Positions 1 to 6,146 of a stretch of 9,229 nt of DNA are shown piece by piece. This stretch comes from CAYQZD01 sp964421875. Lineage in GTDB: Bacteria; Electryoneota; Tariuqbacteria; Tariuqbacterales; Tariuqbacteraceae. The notes under the pieces are model-generated. The model saw nothing but the letters and a program-made list of their open reading frames with translations. It was not told the origin of the DNA and did not search any database. Positions within the stretch are counted from its first letter, which is position 1, and each line of letters begins with the position of its first letter. The stretch spans positions 1 through 9,229 of the forward strand of contig CAYQZD010000139.1 in the NCBI GenBank assembly GCA_964421875.1, written 5' to 3'. A program made the translations under genes and the position numbers.

Positions 1-46
1 AGTGGCTCAATTTTACTTTACAATAGTGGCTCACTTTTAAGTTACA
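1..46 (-). mobile_element. Putative IS21-family terminus (two tandem 22-base repeats)
   Basis: On the minus strand two near-identical 22-base units lie in tandem, at 46-25 and 22-1, separated by two bases (AT). Both begin TGTAA and end GAGCCACT, and differ at only three inner positions. Multiple short repeats at each end, starting with TG, are typical of IS21-family elements, and GAGCCACT-ending units fit my memory of such ends. The body of the element would lie to the left of the window, so no istA or istB can be seen. The alternative is a coincidental repeat of eight codons within the gene that spans it. The window edge falls exactly at the end of the second unit. Confidence 0.5.
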
Positions 47-1018
47 AATAACAGCCTTTGATAAATAATAGCTACTCCCAATCTTATAGTCTACTGCATT
101 CGATAGTCTATATCCTGTTATTGTTACAGAATGTACTCCCAAACACTTTACTCTTCCTGATTTGCTTATCTCATCATTGCATAGTGATACAGTGAGAATC
201 GCTGGGATCCCAGATTTAATATATGCATAAAGTGTATCTTTGAAAAGTGAGCAATTTTCGGCACTAATATAATAAGGTCCCAAATTTACAGAACGTATAG
301 CCTCTGCCATATGAAAAATATCTAAGCCCTCGGTATTAGGTAGAGTCTTTGTGTAGATGGGAGAAGTCTTAGTGGCTGTTTTAGTTATTTCTATAAGTGA
401 AGGAAAAGAATGCTGATAAAGCACACCTGTCTTCTGGAAAAGAGACCACAGAGAGGTGGTAGCACAAGCTGCTACTACATTATCCTGTTCCTGGAATGCA
501 AGAGAACGAATCTTTAGTTCTATACCAAATAAACTCAATTGATATTTACGGATTGTAGGATAATTGCGTTGACCGTTTAATGATGGGTAAGTAACAAGAC
601 AAGTTTTTCCGACGATAGTCCGAGGGAGAGGCTTTATTATCATATAACCCAGATAGTTTTTTTTCAACTCTTTAATTCTTGACGTATCACGAGATATTAA
701 TACTTCTAATAACCACTCCTCATCGAACTCATTCTTAAAAAAATGGATTCTGTCGCACCGTCGCTGATATTTCTCAAAACATTTAACATAATAACCCGAA
801 AAATCCTCCAAATAAGTCCTATCAAGGTAATCCCGTTCCGCCAAGAGCGTTCTGACATCTATTATTTTGAAATATTGGCCATAATAGAAAGAATTAAAGT
901 GCTGAATGCTTGTTCCTGGATCCGTAGCTCGTTTTTTAATTAGGAGACTTTTTAATAATGATTGAAAAGAACTTATGTTCTTATAGGATTGAACAAGATA
1001 GAAATCATGGTTTTTCAT
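1..1018 (-). CDS. Papain/C39-like cysteine peptidase-fold protein, 3' end missing (probably IS-disrupted)
   Basis: The frame is open for 339 codons from an ATG at 1018 to the window edge with no stop. A Shine-Dalgarno-like AAGGAAAG ends four bases before the ATG. Residues 1-110 are rich in Tyr, Phe, Lys and charged residues. Residues 122-142 contain a GYMIIKPLP segment. Then comes QEQDNVVAACATTSLWS (176-192), which looks like an oxyanion-hole Gln followed by a nucleophile Cys185 at a helix start. IPAILTVSL and GVHSVTITGY follow, with His296 placed as in papain-like and C39-like peptidases. I recognise the fold pattern but not a named family. The third catalytic residue would be expected soon after His296 and is not visible. 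From codon 325 on the sequence is the tandem repeat of the putative IS end, so the native protein seems to stop at about residue 324. No signal peptide or membrane segment is evident, so it is probably cytoplasmic. It is AT-rich compared with the core genes to its right. Confidence 0.75.
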   Translation of the reverse strand, partial: MKNHDFYLVQSYKNISSFQSLLKSLLIKKRATDPGTSIQHFNSFYYGQYFKIIDVRTLLAERDYLDRTYLEDFSGYYVKCFEKYQRRCDRIHFFKNEFDEEWLLEVLISRDTSRIKELKKNYLGYMIIKPLPRTIVGKTCLVTYPSLNGQRNYPTIRKYQLSLFGIELKIRSLAFQEQDNVVAACATTSLWSLFQKTGVLYQHSFPSLIEITKTATKTSPIYTKTLPNTEGLDIFHMAEAIRSVNLGPYYISAENCSLFKDTLYAYIKSGIPAILTVSLCNDEISKSGRVKCLGVHSVTITGYRLSNAVDYKIGSSYYLSKAVICNLKVSHYCKVKLSH

Positions 1019-1091
1019 AGTCTTTCCTTATTATTTCAGGAAATATAACTATAGAAACTAATTTCTCTTGAAAAAGCGTAAAATTCCTCTA

Positions 1092-1117
1092 ATCTTGACT
1101 CGGCATCCGAGCAAGAT
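1092..1117. repeat. Inverted repeat between the small acidic gene and the protease-like gene
   Basis: ATCTTG and CTCGG at 1092-1103 pair with CCGAG and CAAGAT at 1107-1117, around a CAT loop, with one bulged base at 1098. That makes an 11-base-pair stem in the 158-base space between the two minus-strand genes. No T-run follows on the minus strand, so it is not a standard terminator. It could be an attenuator, an RNA-processing site or an operator. Confidence 0.5.
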
Positions 1118-1176
1118 CAAAATTTGAGGACCTAAGGTACGGTAACTGATAAGGGAGTAGACTTTGACAGGATAGA

Positions 1177-1395
1177 TTAAATAGAGTTTGGAATGCGTAA
1201 AGTGCTAGGCTGTATTCGACCAGCAATGTTTGATTCAAACTCCCTTTCGTCAACTTCCCTAAAACGCTCTTCGATTTTCTGGGCACCTTCTTCAGATTCC
1301 AACCAATCACGTATTTTTTGAAGCTTGCTTTCATTCAGATTGAAAGGACTTTTTTCACCTGAAGGCTGGAATTTTTCAGGATCAGTTTTGCTCAT
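1177..1395 (-). CDS. Small acidic helical protein of unknown function (72 aa)
   Basis: I do not recognise this gene. The frame begins with either ATG 1404 or ATG 1395. I chose 1395 (MSKTDPEKF...) because the only Shine-Dalgarno-like bases, AGGT at 1409-1406, sit 10 bases before it and only one base before the other ATG. The protein has a short polar N-terminus, then a strongly charged predicted helix of about 35 residues (LNESKLQKIRDWLES, EGAQKIEERFREVDERE), then a short tail. There is no signal peptide or membrane segment. The composition looks like a real protein rather than a random frame. It lies 158 bases upstream of the papain-like gene on the same strand, so the two may be co-transcribed; a partner, inhibitor or regulator of the protease is possible but is inference. 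A TTGACA at 1468-1463 could be its -35 box, but no convincing -10 follows at 16-18 bases. Confidence 0.55.
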   Translation of the reverse strand: MSKTDPEKFQPSGEKSPFNLNESKLQKIRDWLESEEGAQKIEERFREVDEREFESNIAGRIQPSTLRIPNSI

Positions 1396-1404
1396 TACAA
1401 TCAT

Positions 1405-1832
1405 TACCTGTTGTAATAATATAATATTTAAAAATTTACACTTACAGATGATTAAAAATATTTGTCAAGGTAATAAACCCTAATCTTATAATCAAATAAT
1501 TATAGTACTTTTTTTATTTATTTTTGTTTCCATATGTTCAGTTTATTTGTAACGTCAAATTCATACATCAATTTCTGTACCACATATCTAATTACCATTT
1601 CAAATCTCATTAATATCTTCCCAACATTATTATGAGTTTATTCTTTATATCCCTTAATAGACTTAAACCATCATTAATAATAACATTAACATAACTCCGT
1701 CTATTCTCTGTATATCCTTCATATACTCATCTATCCAACTAATATTATTATCGACATATTTCCCGTTAAGCTTGACGCTTCTCTCCTTATACCAATTCAC
1801 TTTACCCTATTCAAAAATCTATGAATCCTGTT
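1405..1832. other. AT-rich stretch without an intact gene; possible decayed fragments
   Basis: No RNA gene or good hairpin is seen. Minus-strand frames of 45 codons (GTG 1800 to stop 1663) and 30 codons (ATG 1610 to stop 1518) have protein-like runs such as NWYKERSVKLNGKYVDNN and RFEMVIRYVVQKLMYEFDV. A third frame links them (INDGLSLLRDIKNKL). This could be one gene broken by frameshifts, or chance in AT-rich DNA. A TTGACA at 1468-1463 on the minus strand may belong to a promoter for the small gene at 1395. No terminator hairpin is visible after the comM stop at 1833. Confidence 0.3.
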
Positions 1833-3374
1833 TCACCCCATCCACAAATTCCTGTCCAGACTCCGATACTGCACCGCCTCCGCGATATGGTGAGCCTTAA
1901 TGTCCGGCTCGCCTCCAAGGTCGGCGACAGTGCGGGCTACTTTAATAATGCGGTCGTAAGCGCGGGCGGAAAGTCCCAGCTTCTCGATGGCGTTCTTCAG
2001 CAGCGCCATACAATCGTCGGTAAGGGGGCAGAACTTTTTCAAGGCGCGGCTGGTCATATCCGAGTTGGAAAACAGCCCTTTCTCCCCGGCGAAACGCTCC
2101 TCCTGGATTTTACGCGCTTCCACCACCCGCTGGCGGATAACCTCGGACTTCGCCCCGGAACGCTCCGACGAAAGCTCCTTGAACTTCACCGCAGGAACCT
2201 CGATGTGGATGTCGATGCGGTCGAACAGGGGTCCTGAGATGCGGGAGTGATATTTCTGTATCTGAGGCGCGGTGCAGGTGCAGGGCTTGGTGGAATCGGT
2301 GGCGTAACCGCAGGGGCAGGGATTCATCGCAGCCGCCAGCATAAAGTTCGAGGGGAAGGTCAGCGAAACCTGCGAACGCGAAATAGTGACATCCCCATCT
2401 TCCAGCGGCTGCCGCAGAACCTCCAGCACATTCTTCTTAAACTCCGGCAGCTCGTCCAGGAAGAGCACCCCGTGATGCGACAGCGACACTTCGCCGGGAC
2501 GGGGGATGGTGCCCCCGCCGATTAGTCCCGCATCGGAAATAGTGTGATGCGGACTGCGGAATGGACGCTGCGCTATCAGCGCCGTCCGCGAAGGCAGCAA
2601 TCCGGCGACCGAGTATATCTTGGTGGTCTCCAGCGCCTCCTCTAAGTTGAGGTCGGGGAGGATGGTAGGCATCCGCTTCGCCAGCATCGTTTTGCCGGAA
2701 CCGGGGGGTCCCACCATAATGATGTTGTGTCCGCCGGCGGCGGCGACCTCCAAGGCGCGCTTGGCAGCCTCCTGACCCTTAACATCGGAAAAATCGAGCT
2801 GACTCATCCGGTAGCGCGAAAACAACGCTTCGACATCCACCGTATAGGGCTCCAGGTCCATTATACCGTGAAGGAATTCCGCGGCGTCGGTGAGCGTTTC
2901 TGCCGGATAAATCTCCAGCCCCTCCACCATCGCCGCCTCCTCTGCGTTCTCATCCGGAAGCAAAAGTCCCCGAAACCCCTCCCGCTTCAAAGCCATCGCC
3001 GCCGGAAGCGCCCCCCGCACCGGCCGCAGACTCCCATCCAGCGACAGCTCCCCCATCACCGCAATCTCCTTCAAACGCCCGTCATCCTCAATCTGCCCCG
3101 AAGCCGCCAATATCCCAATCGCGATGGGGAGGTCGTAGGAAGAGCCCTCCTTCTTGATGTCAGCGGGCGCCAGGTTGACGGTGGTGCGCTTCAAAGGCAG
3201 GATGTAACCGGAATTCTTGATAGCGGCGTTCACCCGCTCCTTGGACTCCTTCACCGCCCCGTCCGGTAAACCCACAATATTGAAATACGGCACCATCGAC
3301 TCCAGATTTACCTGCACCTCCACGATGTAAGCGTCGATACCCAGCACCGCAGTTGATATAACTTTTGACAGCAT
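1833..3374 (-). CDS. comM: ComM/YifB family Mg-chelatase-like AAA+ ATPase
   Basis: ComM is a hexameric cytoplasmic AAA+ helicase that promotes branch migration when incoming single-stranded DNA recombines during natural transformation. The protein has 513 residues, the usual full length. Residues 1-170 form the N-terminal Lon-protease-like (ChlI) domain, starting MLSKVISTAVLGIDAY as is typical. The AAA+ module has Walker A GPPGSGKT at 222-229, FRSPHHTISDAGLIGGG at 272-288, Walker B VLFLDE at 303-308, and sensor MNPCPCG at 350-356. Cys353, Cys355, Cys365 and Cys367 form a probable zinc site, and the arginine of LFDRID at 386 follows. The C-terminal Mg-chelatase helical domain has LSARAYDRIIKVARTVADL. 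The ATG lies five bases after the stop of the secreted-protein gene, and no Shine-Dalgarno sequence is visible, so translation may be coupled to that gene. Family assignment is firm; competence in this organism is inference. Confidence 0.97.
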   Translation of the reverse strand: MLSKVISTAVLGIDAYIVEVQVNLESMVPYFNIVGLPDGAVKESKERVNAAIKNSGYILPLKRTTVNLAPADIKKEGSSYDLPIAIGILAASGQIEDDGRLKEIAVMGELSLDGSLRPVRGALPAAMALKREGFRGLLLPDENAEEAAMVEGLEIYPAETLTDAAEFLHGIMDLEPYTVDVEALFSRYRMSQLDFSDVKGQEAAKRALEVAAAGGHNIIMVGPPGSGKTMLAKRMPTILPDLNLEEALETTKIYSVAGLLPSRTALIAQRPFRSPHHTISDAGLIGGGTIPRPGEVSLSHHGVLFLDELPEFKKNVLEVLRQPLEDGDVTISRSQVSLTFPSNFMLAAAMNPCPCGYATDSTKPCTCTAPQIQKYHSRISGPLFDRIDIHIEVPAVKFKELSSERSGAKSEVIRQRVVEARKIQEERFAGEKGLFSNSDMTSRALKKFCPLTDDCMALLKNAIEKLGLSARAYDRIIKVARTVADLGGEPDIKAHHIAEAVQYRSLDRNLWMG

Positions 3375-3379
3375 AATGA

Positions 3380-5695
3380 TTATTTGATTAATAGTATTTT
3401 TTGGGATAATGTCTGTTTATCTATTCGCAATCTTATGAAATACACCCCGCTGGCGTAATTTTTTCCATTCCATTTCACGCGATATTTTCCGGCGGGATAA
3501 TACCCCTCCACCAACACTGCCACTTCCCTTCCGATGATGTCGTACACCGCCAGCTTGATTTCACCGGGACTTTCGAGAGTGAAAGAGACCAGCGAACGCT
3601 GGTTGAAGGGATTGGGGTGCGCGGAAAGAACAGGATTCAGGATTCGGGATTCAGGATTCAGTTTTCCCTCGCCCCGCAGAGTCTCCGCGCTCTGCGGAAT
3701 GGCATCGAAAAAGCCGGTTAAAAGCCAGTCATCCCCGTCATTCCGGCGTTTATGCGCCTCAGGCGCACAGCCGGAATCCTTCTTTTCAAAACCGGAAGGA
3801 TTCTGGCTCGCTGCGCGGCCAGAATGACGCGCTTGTGAACCCGTTGCGGGGGGATAAACCCCCCGCCTACCGTCATTCCCCCCTTTCCTAAAGGGGGGAT
3901 AGGGGGGATTATAATCATCGCGTGGCGCAGAGTCCCCGCACTCTGCGCCTGCCTTCTCCACAATAAACGAGTCCTCATCCCAAACCGAATTATATCGATG
4001 CTTACCCACCTTCACAATGTAGGTGTAATTCCCCGCCGGGGCGCGGGAAGGAACGAACTGCTCCAGGCTCAACCTGCTTATCGTTCCCCAAGGCGGAATC
4101 GGTATATTCTCCCGGAAAGCAATTTCTATAGTATCGCCTGAAGGCAAAACCGCCTCTACCCAAGCATCGAATAATCCCCCAACACTGTCGGTGTCTGTGA
4201 TGGAAACATCGAAGATGAAGCTGCCTCCCCCGGAAGGAATCTGGATCGGAGGACTGTGAGGCGTCAGGGAAACCGCCAAAGGAAAAGGTCCGCCCAAACT
4301 CCCGTCCTTCCAAATCCGTTTGGCGTATATGCTATGGTCGCCAGTGCCATCGTCGGTCTCAAATATGATTACTAATCCTCCATCATTGTCGGGTAAAAAA
4401 TTGATATGACGAATACATTCACCATAACTAATCATTATGTGCGACAGTAGAACTCCGTTTTCACCTAAAATTATGTTCCCCAGCGAATCTACCGCCTGCA
4501 CAAAGAGATATTTGTTTTCGTAATTTATGTTATAGTCGTATCTAATCGCGTAAACGACATAAAAATATGGGGAGCTGTAAGCTTGACCTATTTCGAAAGC
4601 TTCCCACCCTTCACGATGGGCTATCCGGACAGCATACAAATTGTTAAGAGGACCCGGAAGAAGATTAATCCACTGCCGATTGCCCATCATATCCAGTCGC
4701 TGCGCGTAAACACCATAATAGGGGTATCCCCTTATATAAGCCAGCCTGAAAGCTAAGTATATTTGACCCGGATCGCCTAATGTTACCACATTGTCATATA
4801 CGCCCGGCATCCCATAACCAAGACCAAAATACTGCCATTGCAATGCGCCATACATATCGACACGCTCTACAAGCCCAAAACGCCCGTAGGCGCTTATCAA
4901 CGCACCCCCTTCAGCGTCGGGTATCAGATTGAAATCGTTGCTTCCGGTGTGAATCTGAATTCCATTCCCCGGATTCCATTGGCTTGCGCCCTGGGAATTA
5001 ACTCGTTCCAACCGAAGAGCCCCTATGGGAATTTGATTCGGCGGCCGGTAGTCGATCCAGCCTGTATAGGCGCCGCCGCTGCCATTGTGGGTCACCTGAG
5101 GCCAGCTCGCTGAATAACCGGTGATATCACAGACCAACGCGCCATTGGGCCCCCACATAAACTGCCCGGAACTGTCTATCCGCTGAACTCGTATCTCCGG
5201 ACCAGTGTCAAATAAAAACAGTAGGCCTCCTAGTCCGTCCGGATATAGGTCGAAACCGGTAGGCCAACTTGGATGGATGACAATTCCCGAATCGCCCCAC
5301 ATCAACCTGCCCTCGGAATCCAACCGCTGCGCTAACACCAAATATTCCGGACACATACCATCCCTGGTTAGCCAATTAGAATAAGCGCCACCAATGCTGT
5401 CTGAATATGTTCTCGGTGTCATGTTATATGAGAAAGGAAGTCCCGGAGCAAGCAATTGGTTGGCGGGATATACTAAATTACCAAAACGGTCGATCAAATT
5501 GTAGCAACTGCCGGTATCCTCGACAAAATATGTAACCAGTATCTTATCGCACCCTAACATTACTGCGGTGGGCCAGTTTTCCCAGTGCGCGGGTTCCGCC
5601 GCAATGGGAATATTCTCCTCGACCGTGGTTGGCCAATAGGCGGGCGCGTTTCCCGCCAGTACCGCCAGGGCGATTAATATGTGTTTCACGCTCAT
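3380..5695 (-). CDS. Secreted beta-propeller-like repeat protein with type IX-style C-terminal sorting domain
   Basis: The start is firm: GGAGGAG ends just before ATG 5695. Residues 1-19 are a signal peptide (Lys4, hydrophobic 6-14, probable cleavage after NAPA). Residues 60-470 hold seven or eight units of the form QRLDSxGxxxWGxxG (near 66, 122, 171, 230, 277, 331, 400 and 457), spaced about 50-65 residues apart as in beta-propeller blades. Residues 473-580 resemble an Ig-like domain. Residues 583-690 are a low-complexity linker built mainly from translated DNA repeats, listed separately. Residues 692-771 (HPNPFN, LAVYDIIGREV, WNGKNYASGVYFIRL, KILLIK) match the Por secretion system type A C-terminal sorting domain, so the product is likely exported across the outer membrane or attached to the cell surface. 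The ligand or enzyme activity is unknown, and no catalytic motif is seen. comM follows five bases downstream. Confidence 0.9.
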   Translation of the reverse strand: MSVKHILIALAVLAGNAPAYWPTTVEENIPIAAEPAHWENWPTAVMLGCDKILVTYFVEDTGSCYNLIDRFGNLVYPANQLLAPGLPFSYNMTPRTYSDSIGGAYSNWLTRDGMCPEYLVLAQRLDSEGRLMWGDSGIVIHPSWPTGFDLYPDGLGGLLFLFDTGPEIRVQRIDSSGQFMWGPNGALVCDITGYSASWPQVTHNGSGGAYTGWIDYRPPNQIPIGALRLERVNSQGASQWNPGNGIQIHTGSNDFNLIPDAEGGALISAYGRFGLVERVDMYGALQWQYFGLGYGMPGVYDNVVTLGDPGQIYLAFRLAYIRGYPYYGVYAQRLDMMGNRQWINLLPGPLNNLYAVRIAHREGWEAFEIGQAYSSPYFYVVYAIRYDYNINYENKYLFVQAVDSLGNIILGENGVLLSHIMISYGECIRHINFLPDNDGGLVIIFETDDGTGDHSIYAKRIWKDGSLGGPFPLAVSLTPHSPPIQIPSGGGSFIFDVSITDTDSVGGLFDAWVEAVLPSGDTIEIAFRENIPIPPWGTISRLSLEQFVPSRAPAGNYTYIVKVGKHRYNSVWDEDSFIVEKAGAECGDSAPRDDYNPPYPPFRKGGNDGRRGVYPPATGSQARHSGRAASQNPSGFEKKDSGCAPEAHKRRNDGDDWLLTGFFDAIPQSAETLRGEGKLNPESRILNPVLSAHPNPFNQRSLVSFTLESPGEIKLAVYDIIGREVAVLVEGYYPAGKYRVKWNGKNYASGVYFIRLRIDKQTLSQKILLIK
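3632..3659. repeat. Four tandem 7-base units inside the secreted-protein gene
   Basis: Four copies of RGGATTC stand head to tail (AGGATTC, AGGATTC, GGGATTC, AGGATTC). They encode about residues 679-688 (LNPESRILNP) on the minus strand, directly before the sorting domain. The period of 7 is not a multiple of 3, so each copy is read in a different frame, yet no stop arises. Confidence 0.8.
3674..3697. repeat. Palindromic element, copy 1 of the CAGAGTC-type family
   Basis: CCGCAGAG at 3674-3681 pairs perfectly with CTCTGCGG at 3690-3697 around an 8-base loop. It codes for about residues 667-674 of the secreted protein. The core is nearly the same as that of the element at 3925-3948, so both belong to one repeat family. 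Confidence 0.8.
3736..3829. repeat. Composite palindrome (cloverleaf-like) inside the secreted-protein gene
   Basis: Outer arms CGTCATTC (3736-3743) and GAATGACG (3822-3829) enclose two inner hairpins. ATTCCGGC at 3740-3747 pairs with GCCGGAAT at 3770-3777, with a nested GCGCC/GGCGC stem at 3754-3766. ATTCTGGC at 3800-3807 pairs with GCCAGAAT at 3818-3825. ATCCTTC/GAAGGAT at 3776-3801 can also pair. It is translated as residues 623-654, rich in Arg, Ser, Gly and Lys. This looks like a mobile palindromic repeat, comparable in behaviour to the Rickettsia palindromic elements, though not the same sequence. Confidence 0.8.
3846..3866. repeat. GC-rich hairpin inside the secreted-protein gene
   Basis: GCGGGGGG (3846-3853) pairs with CCCCCCGC (3859-3866) around ATAAA. 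It codes for about residues 611-617 (GVYPPA region). It sits between the composite palindrome and the CCCCCCTTT element. Confidence 0.75.
3878..3909. repeat. CCCCCCTTT/AAAGGGGGG palindrome inside the secreted-protein gene
   Basis: CCCCCCTTT (3878-3886) pairs with AAAGGGGGG (3890-3898) around CCT, followed by ATAGGGGGGATT. On the minus strand it is read as NPPYPPFRKGG (residues 596-606), a peptide I know as a frequent translation of such repeats in several bacterial groups. A larger relative lies at 9101-9175. Confidence 0.85.
3925..3948. repeat. Palindromic element, copy 2 of the CAGAGTC-type family
   Basis: GCGCAGAGT at 3925-3933 pairs with ACTCTGCGC at 3940-3948 around CCCCGC. It codes for about residues 583-591 of the secreted protein, at the edge of the Ig-like domain. 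With copy 1 at 3674-3697 it brackets the other inserted repeats. Confidence 0.8.
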
Positions 5696-5713
5696 TTCTC
5701 TCCTCCGTAAGTT

Positions 5714-5743
5714 AGCTGCAAGAGACTGGCTACAAGCTGCAAG
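5714..5743. repeat. Short direct repeat AGCTGCAAG x2
   Basis: AGCTGCAAG occurs at 5714-5722 and 5735-5743, with the related GGCTACAAG overlapping between them. It is the first of a chain of short repeats just upstream of the secreted-protein gene. Confidence 0.6.
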
Positions 5744-5776
5744 TCCCCCGCGGGGAGCCGCCCTCTTTTTCTGAAT

Positions 5777-5814
5777 CGCTGATGAATAATGATGAACGCT
5801 GATGACGCTGATAA
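5777..5814. repeat. CGCTGATRA repeats
   Basis: CGCTGATGA at 5777-5785 and 5797-5805 is followed directly by CGCTGATAA at 5806-5814, with a related AATGATGAA between the first two. No gene overlaps it. Confidence 0.7.
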
Positions 5815-5826
5815 ACTAATCGTGTG

Positions 5827-5842
5827 CAGGTGTACAGGTGTA
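5827..5842. repeat. CAGGTGTA tandem x2
   Basis: Two perfect 8-base units of CAGGTGTA stand head to tail and are followed by CAAG. Intergenic. Confidence 0.65.
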
Positions 5843-5910
5843 CAAGTCCGCCCTTAAAATCCCCCGCAAATCAAAAATCATAGCAGCCATAGCCGTAATA
5901 GCCTGTGAAT

Positions 5911-5940
5911 ACATTCGTGTCTATTCGTGTTCATTCGTGG
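5911..5940. repeat. ATTCGTGT-type 10-base tandem x3
   Basis: Three 10-base units share the core ATTCGTG (ACATTCGTGT, CTATTCGTGT, TCATTCGTGG). On the minus strand one frame reads MNTNRHE, a peptide often seen where this repeat family is mistaken for a gene. Confidence 0.8.
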
Positions 5941-5952
5941 TTCCAAATATTC

Positions 5953-5971
5953 GGCGGAATGAGATTCCGCC
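5953..5971. repeat. GGCGGAAT/ATTCCGCC hairpin
   Basis: A perfect 8-base-pair stem with a GAG loop, without a T-run on either side, so it is a repeat element rather than a terminator. It is flanked on both sides by short ATAGCC-containing repeats (near 5888-5903 and 5978-5991). Confidence 0.75.
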
Positions 5972-6007
5972 CTACATATAGCCATCATAGCCAGTGAATC
6001 CTCTTCA

Positions 6008-6076
6008 CCAGCGCCTAACACCCAGCGCCTTTTCACTGTTTCACTGATTAACCGTTTCACAGTTTAACTATTTCAC
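6008..6076. repeat. CCAGCGCCT direct repeat and TTTCACT repeat cluster
   Basis: CCAGCGCCT occurs at 6008-6016 and 6022-6030. Then TTTCAC occurs four times between 6031 and 6076 at uneven spacing, alternating with GTTTAAC- and GATTAACC-like spacers. No gene or RNA fold of known type is seen. Confidence 0.7.
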
Positions 6077-6103
6077 TAAGAGAGCGCGGCTCTTCCAGTG
6101 TGG

Positions 6104-6138
6104 ACTTGTTACTTGTTACTTGTTACTTGACACTTGTT
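6104..6138. repeat. ACTTGTT 7-base tandem x5
   Basis: Five 7-base units stand in tandem, with four exact ACTTGTT and one ACTTGAC (fourth). They lie just downstream of the terminator of the three-gene unit, reading on the minus strand. Confidence 0.85.
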
Positions 6139-6146
6139 ATTTAACC

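Noticed and set aside
743..943. 66-codon plus-strand frame opposite the papain-like gene
   Set aside because: It lies antisense within the 339-codon open frame, which has a Shine-Dalgarno sequence and recognisable motifs.
1089..1334. 81-codon minus-strand frame overlapping the small acidic gene
   Set aside because: It is in another frame of the small gene, has no convincing start, and its product lacks the regular charged-helix pattern of the chosen frame.
1821..3269. Several plus-strand open frames opposite comM (1821-2237, 1987-2250, 2247-2525, 2727-3269)
   Set aside because: They mirror the GC-rich comM coding strand, have no ribosome-binding sites and show low-complexity Arg/Pro/His-rich products.
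3534..3978. Open frames on both strands over the repeat-filled linker (3534-3827 plus, 3718-3978 minus)
   Set aside because: Palindromic repeats read open on both strands. The frame continuous with the signal peptide and sorting domain is the real one.
5878..6060. 60-codon minus-strand frame with an MNTNRHE segment
   Set aside because: It is the translation of the ATTCGTGT and other spacer repeats, without protein-like composition or a ribosome-binding site.
6104..6138. CRISPR-like array
   Set aside because: The units are 7 bases long and directly adjacent, without spacers. It is a simple tandem repeat, as are the others between 5714 and 6076.
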